NCBI RefSeq assembly: GCF_005280735.1
Contig: NZ_CP040077.1
Span: forward strand, 3,720,001-3,784,000
DNA from: Trinickia violacea
GTDB taxonomy: Bacteria > Pseudomonadota > Gammaproteobacteria > Burkholderiales > Burkholderiaceae
DNA: 64,000 nt
Direction: 5' to 3'
Below the pieces are notes generated by a model that ran no database searches, was not told where the DNA came from, and was given only the letters and a program-made list of their open reading frames with translations. A program made the translations under genes and the position numbers. Below, one piece after another: positions 52,950 to 61,840 of this stretch. The first letter of the stretch is position 1, and the number at the start of each line of letters is the position of its first letter.

Positions 52950-54368
52950 ATGTCTTACCTTCAGAGTTCCTTTTTCAGCGCGCTGATTGTGCTGCTGCTG
53001 GTGACGTGCATCAGCACACAGCGCGCGCGCCCCTACGTCGTACTGGCCGGTTCTTTACTGTTCTATGCCACGTGGAGCATACCGTGCCTGTTCATCATGC
53101 TGGCCGCCATTGCGGTGACCTATGTCGGCGGGCGTTGGATCGGAACTTCGTCGGATCCGCAGCGCCGCAAGTACGCGTTGCTAGGCTCGATCGGATTGTT
53201 GCTCGTCAGTTTGATTTTCTTTAAGACCGTCGAGGTCATCCCTGCCGGCGCGGACGGCTTTACGCTTCGCTGGCTGATCCCGATCGGCGTCTCGTATTAC
53301 ACGTTCAAAGCAATTAGCTACTTGCTCGAAGTCCATTGGGAAAACGTCAAACCACAGGACGACATCGTCAAAGTTGCGCTGTATGTGAGCTTCTTTCCGC
53401 AGATGCTCAGCGGCCCGATCCAGCGCCCTGACGATTTTTTCGCGCAGCTCGAGCAGAAAGGCAGCCTGAAACCGAGTGCCGAAACGCTCACGCGCGCGAT
53501 TCCCCTGCTGCTGCTGGGCGCTTTTGAAAAAGCGGTGCTGGCCGACCGTATCGGGCCATTCGTTTCGGCGCTCGACAACCAAGCCGGCCCAACAAGCTTC
53601 TCAGCGTTGCTTGCCGACTACGGCTATACGCTGCAGCTCTTCGCCGACTTCTCAGGACTGACTCATATTGCGCTGGGCCTTGGCGCCCTCTTTGGCGTTA
53701 TGGGGCCGCCCAACTTCAACGCACCGTTTTCCGCGTCTTCCATCCCCGACTTCTGGCGCCGCTGGCACATGAGCCTGACTACCTGGCTCGGCGACTATCT
53801 GTTTCTGCCGCTGCGGATGGCGCTTCGCGGGCTGGGCGCGCGCGGACTGCAGTTGAGCCTGCTGATCAATATGATCTTGATCGGTCTGTGGCATGGATTC
53901 AGGCCGACGTATTTCGTATTCGGCGTTTATCACGGTCTTCTGCTGGTCGCGTCAACGATCATTGCACCCAAGATCGACGCGGTGAATAAACGCAACCCGA
54001 CGTTCAAATCAGCGCACCGTATCATCGCGCCCATTGTCACCTTCCATTTGGTGGTGCTGGGTCAGGTATTTTTCCGCGCGCCGGACCTGGGTTTCGCCTG
54101 GAATAACTTGCGTACCGTCTTCAGTTTCCATGGGCCCGTCTTGCAGACATTCGCGCTCATTGACCCGGCGATTTGGAAAACGGGGATTGCCGCTGCCCTG
54201 ATTTCGCTGGGTTTGGGGACTGGCGTGCTAAACAAGCTATTCAACGGGCTGACGTCTTCCATCGCCAAAAGCGAAGCGATTCGCTGGACAGTTTTTGGCG
54301 TACTGGCTCTTGTCGTTGTTCTTGCCGCAAGCCCGACGGGCGGGCAGTTCATGTACGCGAAGTTTTAA
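52950..54368 (+). CDS. MBOAT family O-acyltransferase (AlgI/DltB-like)
   Basis: A 472-residue polytopic membrane protein, about 11-12 helices. It has the MBOAT hallmarks SYYTFKAISYLLEVHW, GPIQRPDDFF, FWRRWHMSLTTWLGDYLFLP and the catalytic His315 in IGLWHGFRPTYF, with a second His328 in VYHG. AlgI, PatA and DltB use such a core to pass acyl groups across the inner membrane. The ATG at 52950 was chosen because the ACP stop precedes it by 14 bp. The acyl donor is probably the adjacent ACP, so the DltB analogy is closer than AlgI (acetyl-CoA). Confidence 0.93.
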   Translation: MSYLQSSFFSALIVLLLVTCISTQRARPYVVLAGSLLFYATWSIPCLFIMLAAIAVTYVGGRWIGTSSDPQRRKYALLGSIGLLLVSLIFFKTVEVIPAGADGFTLRWLIPIGVSYYTFKAISYLLEVHWENVKPQDDIVKVALYVSFFPQMLSGPIQRPDDFFAQLEQKGSLKPSAETLTRAIPLLLLGAFEKAVLADRIGPFVSALDNQAGPTSFSALLADYGYTLQLFADFSGLTHIALGLGALFGVMGPPNFNAPFSASSIPDFWRRWHMSLTTWLGDYLFLPLRMALRGLGARGLQLSLLINMILIGLWHGFRPTYFVFGVYHGLLLVASTIIAPKIDAVNKRNPTFKSAHRIIAPIVTFHLVVLGQVFFRAPDLGFAWNNLRTVFSFHGPVLQTFALIDPAIWKTGIAAALISLGLGTGVLNKLFNGLTSSIAKSEAIRWTVFGVLALVVVLAASPTGGQFMYAKF

Positions 54369-54371
54369 GCT

Positions 54372-55478
54372 ATGAGTGCAACGCGTAAAATCCTAATCGC
54401 CCTTGTTGCGGCAATCGTGTTCGACCTGCTTGTGTTCCGCAGCGGGTGGTACGCCTCGATTACGACGACGGAGTCCATGCAGGGCTTCAGCCTGGCCGTC
54501 CTCAACGCGCTCAAGAAGCGGCCGCCGGGACCCGAGACGGACGTGCTGATCACGGGAGATTCACGCGCTTCCGAGGGATTCAGTGCGGACGTCGGCAACC
54601 AGATAGCCAAAAGCCAGCACCTGGATCTGATCAATGCAGCCGTGCCGGGCTCGGATCTGCGTGACTGGTACTACTTTCTGCAAGCCGTCGATCCGCATTG
54701 CGACCGCTACCGCGCGATCGTGCTGACGCTACCGACATTTCGTGCCGCGCCGCCCGTCGTCGCGCGCATGGACCAAGTCTATCATGCCGCGTTTCTGGTC
54801 CCGCTAGTCAGCGCGCCTTCGTACGTCGATTTCGCCATGACTCAACGCGATTGGCGTTCGCGCTTCGATGTCTTGGCGCAGTGGGTATTCGATCCCTTGA
54901 GCTACCAGGCCGACTTCAGCAATCTGCTGTCTGGTCCGCTCGCGCGCAAAAGTAACTACCACTGGAAGCAAAAGGTTGGCATCCATTTTGGCGACGGATA
55001 CACAGGCCACACCGGATCAATGACGGGCCTGGCGATCGATCCGGCAACCGGTGCGATCACCTATCCGACGTGGCTGAACGATACGCAACGCCAAGAGATC
55101 GACGCCGATTTCAAGCGTCCGTATACGAATCTGCGTTTCGATGCGGACGAGTGGAACAGCCGTTGGTTGACACGTATAGAAGACCGCTATGCGGGCTCGA
55201 AAACGCGCGTGTATGTGCTCCGCTTGCCATCTACGCCGCTGCCCGCGGCGATTCATGACAACAGCTATGAGCTCGCCGCATTTTTCCAGCAGAACGGGCG
55301 TCCTGACAATGTTCGCGTCATTCCCGAACCATTGCTGCTGAATCTCGAGCAACCGCAATTTTTCTTCGACAATCGCCATTTGAATGCAGTCGGGCGCCTG
55401 AAAATGACGCAGCAGCTCACCGACTACCTCGCTTCCGATCTGGCGCAATCGGGCTCTAAAGTTGCGAGCGGCAATTGA
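54372..55478 (+). CDS. SGNH-like membrane-anchored protein (DltD/AlgX-like)
   Basis: A 368-residue protein with one N-terminal membrane helix (residues ~6-24) that leaves the rest in the periplasm. The SGNH-hydrolase signatures are TGDSRASEGF with Ser64, NAAVPGSDLRDW with the block-II Gly, and FFDNRHLNAVGR with Asp333 and His336, an arrangement like DltD and AlgX. It starts 3 bp after the MBOAT stop, so it is probably the partner that transfers the acyl group to the glycan. Catalytic Ser, Asp and His are all present. Confidence 0.85.
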   Translation: MSATRKILIALVAAIVFDLLVFRSGWYASITTTESMQGFSLAVLNALKKRPPGPETDVLITGDSRASEGFSADVGNQIAKSQHLDLINAAVPGSDLRDWYYFLQAVDPHCDRYRAIVLTLPTFRAAPPVVARMDQVYHAAFLVPLVSAPSYVDFAMTQRDWRSRFDVLAQWVFDPLSYQADFSNLLSGPLARKSNYHWKQKVGIHFGDGYTGHTGSMTGLAIDPATGAITYPTWLNDTQRQEIDADFKRPYTNLRFDADEWNSRWLTRIEDRYAGSKTRVYVLRLPSTPLPAAIHDNSYELAAFFQQNGRPDNVRVIPEPLLLNLEQPQFFFDNRHLNAVGRLKMTQQLTDYLASDLAQSGSKVASGN

Positions 55479-55606
55479 GACGAAGAGGACTGAGGCGGCC
55501 AGAAAGGGCTGCTTGCGGTTGGTCATGCCGCTGGGCCGGCGCGGCGTTTTGATGGCCCAACTCATTCGTTTCCGCGCTGCCTTATTCATATTCGCCTAGT
55601 GACCCT

Positions 55607-57148
55607 ATGCAGAATCCGCTAGAGAAACAATCGCCGGCTATACCGTCTATGGCACTGCGCCAGCCTGCAATACGTGCCACGACGCTTCTTGGCGTAGCAG
55701 TGATTCTGATTCTGGCGGCTGCCAGCTATTGGCGGTTCATTCCGTGGGAACCGACCGTATTCTACGGCGACGACCTCTACAACATATTGGCAACGCTGAA
55801 AGATCACGAATTCATCAGCGAGTGGCATCAGGCATTCACGGCTCAGTTTTACGAAAAATATCGACCGGTCTTCGAGCTAACGTGGCTCGCGCTCGCAAAG
55901 GTGTTTCAGTTCGATCTCCGCGGTTTCCTTGCATTCAATTTCTGCCTGCACGTACTGAACGCGACTATTTTCTTCGCGATCTCAATGCTGTTGTCGAAAG
56001 GCAATAGGTTGGCCAGCCTGGCTCTGGCTCTGGCGTTCGCGTGCTCACGCTTTGCTTTGTATCAGGTGACCGTGGCAACTGGCCCGGTCGAGGGGCTTGC
56101 CCTCACCATGTTCCTTTTGGTCGTGGCCTTCGCCGTGATGGCCTGCCGCCAGCCTGGGGAAAAGCGCTGGCAATGGCTTGCAGTGATTGCGTTTGCTCTA
56201 TGCGTCCTGACGCACGAGCGATACCTCTCCATCACTCCCCTGCTCGCTCTGACGCTCGCACTCTCACGCAGCCGTCAAAATTCGGGCGCTTTCGACCGAT
56301 ATGGGGCTGCCGGCGCCTGTTTCGCAATAGCGCTGCTTAACGTCCTCATCAAGACCGTTCTGCTTCATTCCGCCTTCTTCGTTGGGACAGGTGCGACTCA
56401 TCTCGACCTCAATGTCCCAAGAATTATTGATCAATCCGAGCAGGCTTTGCTGTCGGTCTTCGGTTTCAACTACGGTCCTGACTATCTCGCCGGGCATTCT
56501 ATTGTGTTCGATTCCCCGCTGCCTGGGGACGATCTGGCTCGCGCCTTAGCAAGCATCACCGTCTTTTGCGCGCTCGTCGCTACGATTTACGGCTTTACGG
56601 CCGGAAAACAGAGTCCGAATGGGCAGCGTTGGTATCCAGCTTTCGCGCTGATGCTCATTATTTTGCTGCTGGTGCCGCCGGTCCTTACGATTCACGTCGA
56701 GCAGCGTTGGCTCTACGCACCGCTCGCAATCTTTCTGTCGATATTTGCGTGGTCTATCGGACTGGCCCAAGGCCGGCGCCTTGTGCCCACCATCGTTTGT
56801 CTCGCCGCATGTGCGTCGCTCTTGACGATGGATATACTGCTTAGCCAATACATCCCCAACATTTTCTTTTCAAGCTCCGCAACTGCTGCGCGCCTTGCAA
56901 AACGAGACATCGTCGATACTCACGCCGCCCCTATCGGTGCTGAACTGGTCCTGCGTGCATCTCAAGACGTTTGCGGTTGGGCTTTGATAAAGGGACGCTT
57001 CTTCGAACTCTACGAAGGAACTGCTCGAAAATTGTACTGCGCGGACACCGATGACACTTTTGCAGCCCTCCGGCGCGAGCACCCATTGGCCCACGCGTTC
57101 ACCTACAACCACGGCGTGTCTTTTTCCCCGGCGAACGAAAGCAAGTAA
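55607..57148 (+). CDS. Multi-spanning membrane protein, GT-C glycosyltransferase-like
   Basis: A 513-residue protein with about 10-11 predicted helices and a long C-terminal hydrophilic tail (residues ~430-513). An early loop after the first helix has FYGDDLYNILA, with acidic residues in the place of the GT-C catalytic Asp. It resembles polyprenyl-linked-sugar transferases (ArnT/PMT superfamily), which use undecaprenyl-P-sugars in the periplasm. A 128-bp gap with a hairpin-like GCCGC/GCGGC followed by GTTTT separates it from the SGNH gene. No closer family was recognised; the acceptor is unknown. Confidence 0.62.
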   Translation: MQNPLEKQSPAIPSMALRQPAIRATTLLGVAVILILAAASYWRFIPWEPTVFYGDDLYNILATLKDHEFISEWHQAFTAQFYEKYRPVFELTWLALAKVFQFDLRGFLAFNFCLHVLNATIFFAISMLLSKGNRLASLALALAFACSRFALYQVTVATGPVEGLALTMFLLVVAFAVMACRQPGEKRWQWLAVIAFALCVLTHERYLSITPLLALTLALSRSRQNSGAFDRYGAAGACFAIALLNVLIKTVLLHSAFFVGTGATHLDLNVPRIIDQSEQALLSVFGFNYGPDYLAGHSIVFDSPLPGDDLARALASITVFCALVATIYGFTAGKQSPNGQRWYPAFALMLIILLLVPPVLTIHVEQRWLYAPLAIFLSIFAWSIGLAQGRRLVPTIVCLAACASLLTMDILLSQYIPNIFFSSSATAARLAKRDIVDTHAAPIGAELVLRASQDVCGWALIKGRFFELYEGTARKLYCADTDDTFAALRREHPLAHAFTYNHGVSFSPANESK

Positions 57149-57165
57149 CTTAACTGAGAATTCCA

Positions 57166-57951
57166 ATGAATACCCTTCAAAAACTGGACGAGCCGCGCCT
57201 ATTGGAAATCCGCCGACGGTTGATTCGCATGCACTATGAGAGCGGCGTCGGCCATGTTGGCGGTAACCTTTCGTCGATCGACGCACTCGCGCTGCTCTTT
57301 AATGAATACATGGGTCCGTCGGATCATTTTGTATTGTCAAAAGGGCATTCGGCTGGCGCACTGTACACCGCGCTTTGGAGCGCGGGCAAACTCGACGACA
57401 GTCAACTTGCCACCTTTCACAAGGACGATACGCTGCTCGCCGGGCATCCTCCCGCCTCCGGCATCCCCGAAATCATGTTCGCAACCGGCAGTCTCGGGCA
57501 CGGCCTTTCACTTGCCGCGGGCACGGCGTTAGCCGACCGCATGCATGGCAAGAACAACCGCGTGTTTTGCCTGACGTCAGACGGGGAATGGCAGGAAGGA
57601 TCGACGTGGGAGGCTCTGATCTTCGCAAGTCACCAGCAACTGGCGAACCTCACCATACTCGTGGATCACAATCAGCTACAAGGCTTCGGGGCAACGGATG
57701 CGGTGGCATCGATGGCGCCCTTGTGGGAAAAGATTCGCGGCTTCGATGTCGAGATCGAAGTGGTTCCAGGCCATGACCTACCGTCTATCCGGAAGGCATT
57801 GGACAAACGCCACGCCCGTCCTCACATCATCGTGCTGCAAACCACGAAAGGCAAAGGCGTGTCGTTCATGGAGAACCGCATGGAATGGCACTACCTGCCT
57901 ATCAACGAGACTCAATACAATCAGGCCATTGCGGAGTTGACCCAGTCATGA
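57166..57951 (+). CDS. Transketolase, N-terminal subunit
   Basis: A 261-residue protein equivalent to the PP (pyrophosphate-binding) domain of transketolase. It has HYESGVGHVGGNLSSIDALA, FVLSKGHSAGALYTALW, GSLGHGLSLAAGTALAD and the thiamin-diphosphate metal motif SDGEWQEGSTWE...DHNQLQG, with Ser replacing the first Gly of the usual GDG. With the next gene it makes a split transketolase of the kind found in antibiotic and surface-sugar clusters. It starts 17 bp after the GT-C-like gene; the stop overlaps the C-terminal subunit by ATGA. Confidence 0.93.
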   Translation: MNTLQKLDEPRLLEIRRRLIRMHYESGVGHVGGNLSSIDALALLFNEYMGPSDHFVLSKGHSAGALYTALWSAGKLDDSQLATFHKDDTLLAGHPPASGIPEIMFATGSLGHGLSLAAGTALADRMHGKNNRVFCLTSDGEWQEGSTWEALIFASHQQLANLTILVDHNQLQGFGATDAVASMAPLWEKIRGFDVEIEVVPGHDLPSIRKALDKRHARPHIIVLQTTKGKGVSFMENRMEWHYLPINETQYNQAIAELTQS

Positions 57952-58853
57952 GAAAGCAGCTGTGTGATTCCCTGGTGGAACGCGCAAATAGTCCGAAGAT
58001 GGCGTTCCTTACCGGGGACCTTGGCTTTATGGCGCTGGAGCCGCTACGCGACGCAATGGGAGCGCGTTTCATCAACGCCGGCGTCGCCGAACAGAACATG
58101 GTTTCCGTCGCTGCGGCAATGGCTCGCCAGGGGTGGGAGACTTGGGCCTACAGCATCGCACCGTTTTGCTATGCGCGGCCGTTCGAACAAATCCGCAACG
58201 ACGTTACGTTCCATAAGCTTCCCGTTCGCCTAATCGGCAACGGCGGTGGCTACGGCTATGGCGTCATGGGGCCCACCCATCACGCGATCGAAGACTATGG
58301 AATTCTGCTGACGCTTCCCAACATCTGCGCGTTCGTTCCTGCCTTTGACGAGGACGTTTCCGCTGTAATCGCGCGCGCCGGCGCGTCGCCACTCGCGGCG
58401 TATATCCGGCTAGGCCGGGGCGAAGCGCCCAAGGGCTACGAAGTTCCCGCCTATGCGCCATGGCGCCAGCTCGTCATCGGAAAAGGCATGCCGATCATCG
58501 CCGTCGGCCCGCTAGCCGGCACTTATATCGAAGCGATATCTGCCCTTCCTGATGCGATACGGCCGAATCTTTGGGTGCTTGGCGAATTGCCTTTGTCTCT
58601 CAACGCTCCGCCAAAGGCGTTAATGCAGCAAATCGAAGAGGCCGGCAAGCTTTGCGTAGTCGAAGAACATGTCGCTCGCGGCAGCTTCGGATCGGAGCTT
58701 GCGCTACACCTGCTCTCCAACGGAGTATTCGCCAAGCTGCACCACCTGCACGCCAAGGCCCATCATTACCCTCGCTACGGCTCGCAACGTTACCTGCGCG
58801 AAGCCTCCGGCCTGGACCCCAAATCACTACTCGGCTCGCTCGGCTTGGCCTGA
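57948..58853 (+). CDS. Transketolase, C-terminal subunit
   Basis: A 301-residue protein comprising the pyrimidine-binding domain (GDLGFMALEP, with the catalytic Glu in NAGVAEQNMVSVAA and the pyrimidine contacts in YSIAPFCYARPFEQIRND) and the C-terminal transketolase domain (to LASGLDPKSLL-type end). It needs the partner subunit for thiamin diphosphate binding. The ATG at 57948 overlaps the preceding stop by 4 bp. A role in adding a two-carbon unit to an activated sugar or aldose is possible. Confidence 0.93.
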   Translation: MRKQLCDSLVERANSPKMAFLTGDLGFMALEPLRDAMGARFINAGVAEQNMVSVAAAMARQGWETWAYSIAPFCYARPFEQIRNDVTFHKLPVRLIGNGGGYGYGVMGPTHHAIEDYGILLTLPNICAFVPAFDEDVSAVIARAGASPLAAYIRLGRGEAPKGYEVPAYAPWRQLVIGKGMPIIAVGPLAGTYIEAISALPDAIRPNLWVLGELPLSLNAPPKALMQQIEEAGKLCVVEEHVARGSFGSELALHLLSNGVFAKLHHLHAKAHHYPRYGSQRYLREASGLDPKSLLGSLGLA

Positions 58854-58874
58854 CCCGTATTCACGATAACGACT

Positions 58875-60839
58875 ATGACCCACTCGACTCCGGACATCAG
58901 TTCGCTGCGGGGACCGATTCTCATCACCGGCGCGTCCGGTTTTGTCGGTGCGAACTTGTTCCTCAAGATTTTTGCGGCAAGAAACGATGTCTATGCTGTC
59001 GTTCGCCGCGATAAATCATGGCGACTCGCCGACGTGCCTGACACGCATGTGATCACCGTCGACGTCAACGATCCGGCGGCGGTCACCCATATGCTCGACA
59101 CGATCGCCCCGCAGACCGTATTCGACTGCGTTGCATACGGGGCCTACTCGTTCGAACAGGATCCGGGGCTGATCTATCAAACGAATTTCAATTCGATTGT
59201 CACGCTGACGAGCTTGCTCGCCCGACGCTCTGTTAGCGCGTTCGTCCACGCTGGCAGCTCGTCCGAATACGGAACCAACAGCGCAGCTCCTGCCGAAGAC
59301 GGCAGATGCGAACCGAACAGCCATTACTCCGTTTCGAAGGTGGCCGTTGGCGAATATCTGAAGTACATGGGCAAGGAACATCGATTCCCTTGCGTGAACC
59401 TCCGCCTGTACTCGGTTTATGGTCCCCTCGAAGACGGCTCGCGTCTCATTCCGAACCTGCTGCGCAAGGCGACTTCGGGGACGCTTCCGCCCTTCGTCGC
59501 ACCCGATACGTCACGGGATTTCATCCACGTGGATGACGTGTGCACCGCATTCATCAGCGCCGCAGTCAGAATGAACCCCTCGCTTTATGGGGAAAGCTTC
59601 AATATCGGTACGGGACGGAAAACGACCATCCGCGAGCTCGCCGAGCTGACATGCGACTTATTCGCCGTCAAAGAACAACCTGACTTCGGTTCCATGGAAG
59701 GCCGTGCCTGGGACATGCCGGACTGGTATGCGGACCCAGGCAAAGCTAAGGCTCTGCTCGGCTGGGAAGCTACGATGCCCCTATCTGAAGGACTGAGTTC
59801 GACGGCAAACTGGGTGCGCACGCTAAGCGAAGAAGAACTAGCGCAGCGCTCAAAAAAGACCGCGCACAAGCGCAAGCGCAGCGTCTCGGCGATCATTGCA
59901 TGCTACAAGGACGAACCGGCGATACCGATCATGTATCGGCGCCTTACCGACACGTTTCTCAAGCTTGGCATCGACTACGAAATCATCTTCGTGAACGACT
60001 GCAGCCCCGATAACTCGGCAGAGGTCATACGCGAAATATCGTCGAAAGATCCCAAGGTCATCGGGATCTCGCACTCACGCAACTTCGGGTCGCAGATGGC
60101 TTTTCGCAGCGGCATGGAATTGTCGACGAAAGACTCCGTCGTGCTGCTCGACGGCGACCTTCAGGACCCGCCGGAGTTGATCGAAGCGTTCTACGCCGAG
60201 TGGGAGAAGGGATATGACGTCATCTACGGCAATAGAGTGCGCCGAGAGATGCCTTGGCATTGGGGATTACTGTACAAGGCGTTTTATCGCGTATTTGCCG
60301 CGTTCAGCTACGTGAACATCCCGCTGGATGCGGGCGACTTTTCGCTGATCGATCGCAAAGTCGTCAATTGGCTGTTGAGCTGCCCCGAGCGGGACCTGTT
60401 CATGCGCGGTCTGCGTGCATACGTCGGGTTTCGTCAAACGGGTGTTCCCTACGAGCGCCCCGAACGGATGTTTGGCCGCACCACGAATTCATTTACCAAG
60501 AATATCGACTGGGCTAAGAAGGGAATTTTTTCGTTCAGCAATGTGCCGCTGACCATGCTGACGACGGCCGGTCTGGTGCTTTTCAGCCTCTCCGTGCTGG
60601 CGGCTGTAGTCATCGGGGTTCTCCGGATCGCCGTTCCTGATATCGCCCCGCGAGGCGTGACAACCATGCTGATCGCGATTCTGATGTTTGGATCGATGAA
60701 CCTGTTTGGAATCGGACTCGTGGGTGAATATATCGGGAAGATCATGATCGAAGTGAAAGGCCGGCCCAGACTCATTCGCGCCGCGCTGATCAGACACGGC
60801 ACGATAACCGAGCAACTGGCGAAGCCGTCTCAAATCTGA
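58875..60839 (+). CDS. Fusion: NAD-dependent sugar epimerase/dehydratase and GtrB-like glycosyltransferase
   Basis: A 654-residue bifunctional protein. Residues ~14-320 are an extended SDR (ILITGASGFVGANLFL, with Ser-Ser-Ser in HAGSSSEYG and Tyr151/Lys155 in HYSVSKVAVGEY). A basic linker (KKTAHKRKRS) at ~330-338 joins it to a GT2 domain of the DPM1/GtrB type (SVSAIIACYKDEPAIPIMYR, IFVNDCSPDNS, and LLDGDLQDPP as DxD). Two membrane helices at ~560-630 anchor it. GtrB-like enzymes load a sugar on undecaprenyl phosphate; the fused epimerase would make the donor sugar. It lies 21 bp after the transketolase pair and is continued by a methyltransferase and gtrA. Confidence 0.9.
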   Translation: MTHSTPDISSLRGPILITGASGFVGANLFLKIFAARNDVYAVVRRDKSWRLADVPDTHVITVDVNDPAAVTHMLDTIAPQTVFDCVAYGAYSFEQDPGLIYQTNFNSIVTLTSLLARRSVSAFVHAGSSSEYGTNSAAPAEDGRCEPNSHYSVSKVAVGEYLKYMGKEHRFPCVNLRLYSVYGPLEDGSRLIPNLLRKATSGTLPPFVAPDTSRDFIHVDDVCTAFISAAVRMNPSLYGESFNIGTGRKTTIRELAELTCDLFAVKEQPDFGSMEGRAWDMPDWYADPGKAKALLGWEATMPLSEGLSSTANWVRTLSEEELAQRSKKTAHKRKRSVSAIIACYKDEPAIPIMYRRLTDTFLKLGIDYEIIFVNDCSPDNSAEVIREISSKDPKVIGISHSRNFGSQMAFRSGMELSTKDSVVLLDGDLQDPPELIEAFYAEWEKGYDVIYGNRVRREMPWHWGLLYKAFYRVFAAFSYVNIPLDAGDFSLIDRKVVNWLLSCPERDLFMRGLRAYVGFRQTGVPYERPERMFGRTTNSFTKNIDWAKKGIFSFSNVPLTMLTTAGLVLFSLSVLAAVVIGVLRIAVPDIAPRGVTTMLIAILMFGSMNLFGIGLVGEYIGKIMIEVKGRPRLIRAALIRHGTITEQLAKPSQI

Positions 60840-60913
60840 ATTTGCAAACGCCCCGCTCCGCCGCCCTCGTGAACCGGGGCGGGAGCGCTTTAACTACTAC
60901 CGAAGCACCAAAA

Positions 60914-61840
60914 ATGCAACTTCTGGAACGAGCGCAGCGCAACTGTCCGGTTTGTGGCAGCTCCCCCGATCGGGCGAAGATATTTTTCGACGAGCACATC
61001 GATTCGTCGAAGCTCAACGAGTTCAGCTTTGCCTCTCGGAAAGAGCCTGAGTACCTTTGCTATCAGATGGTGCAATGCTCCTCGTGCGACTTGGTCTACG
61101 TAGATCGCCCGCCATCGCAACAAGCTCTCGCAGAGGTTTATCACGCAGCCGACTATGACAGTAGCGAAGAAGCCGACGATGCCGCCTCCGCCTATGCGCG
61201 CGTGATCCGGCCCGCCTTGCGCCAACTGAAACTTGGTCGTGCATTGGAAATCGGCACCGGCACGGGCGTGTTTCTAGACAAGCTCAAGCAACTGGGTTTC
61301 GAAACTGTGGCAGGCATCGAGCCTTCGACAGCCGCGATTGCTGCGGCCCCCGCACATCGTCACGACTGGATTCGCGAAGGGATCTTCGTCGAAGGTGATT
61401 ACGAGCCCGAGTCGTTTGACTTGATATGTTGCTTCATGACGCTCGAACACGTACGGGAGCCTGCAGAAATCACCCGGTCCGTCATGCGACTGCTCAGACC
61501 GGGAGGAGCATTCGTCACAGTCACGCACGACTACCGCAGCATCGTGAATCGATTGATGGGCCGGCGCTCGCCCATTATCGACATCGAGCATATGCAACTC
61601 TTCTCCGCGCGCAGTATCGCGGCGCTCTTCGACAGAAACGGCTACACAAATGTCCAAGTGAAACCGTTCGTGAATCGATATTCCCTCAGATACTGGACGC
61701 GTTTGGCGCCCTTGCCCTCCGGTATCAAGAGCTTCGCTCAACAGACCATCGCCACACTCGGAATTGCCGGCATTAAGATTCCGATGAATGTCGGAAACAC
61801 CGTTGCCTTGGGCTTCAAACCGTCAAATCAGCGTGCTTAA
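60914..61840 (+). CDS. Class I SAM-dependent methyltransferase with zinc-finger N-terminus
   Basis: A 308-residue protein. Residues ~10-60 hold CPVCG and CSSCDLVY, a probable zinc site; residues ~100-220 are a Rossmann-fold methyltransferase with GRALEIGTGTGVFLDKL as motif I and CCFMTLEHVREPAE as motif III/IV. C-methyltransferases of sugar pathways often have such a zinc site at the N-terminus, so a sugar C-methylation is possible. The ATG at 60914 was chosen; a TTG at 60842 would add 24 residues. The end overlaps gtrA by 53 bp. Confidence 0.85.
   Translation: MQLLERAQRNCPVCGSSPDRAKIFFDEHIDSSKLNEFSFASRKEPEYLCYQMVQCSSCDLVYVDRPPSQQALAEVYHAADYDSSEEADDAASAYARVIRPALRQLKLGRALEIGTGTGVFLDKLKQLGFETVAGIEPSTAAIAAAPAHRHDWIREGIFVEGDYEPESFDLICCFMTLEHVREPAEITRSVMRLLRPGGAFVTVTHDYRSIVNRLMGRRSPIIDIEHMQLFSARSIAALFDRNGYTNVQVKPFVNRYSLRYWTRLAPLPSGIKSFAQQTIATLGIAGIKIPMNVGNTVALGFKPSNQRA

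Noticed and set aside
55479..55606. Possible remnant of a coding segment in the 128-bp gap before the GT-C-like gene
   Set aside because: A short open stretch (VMPLGRRGVLMAQL) could be the tail of an old gene, but it is too short to support.
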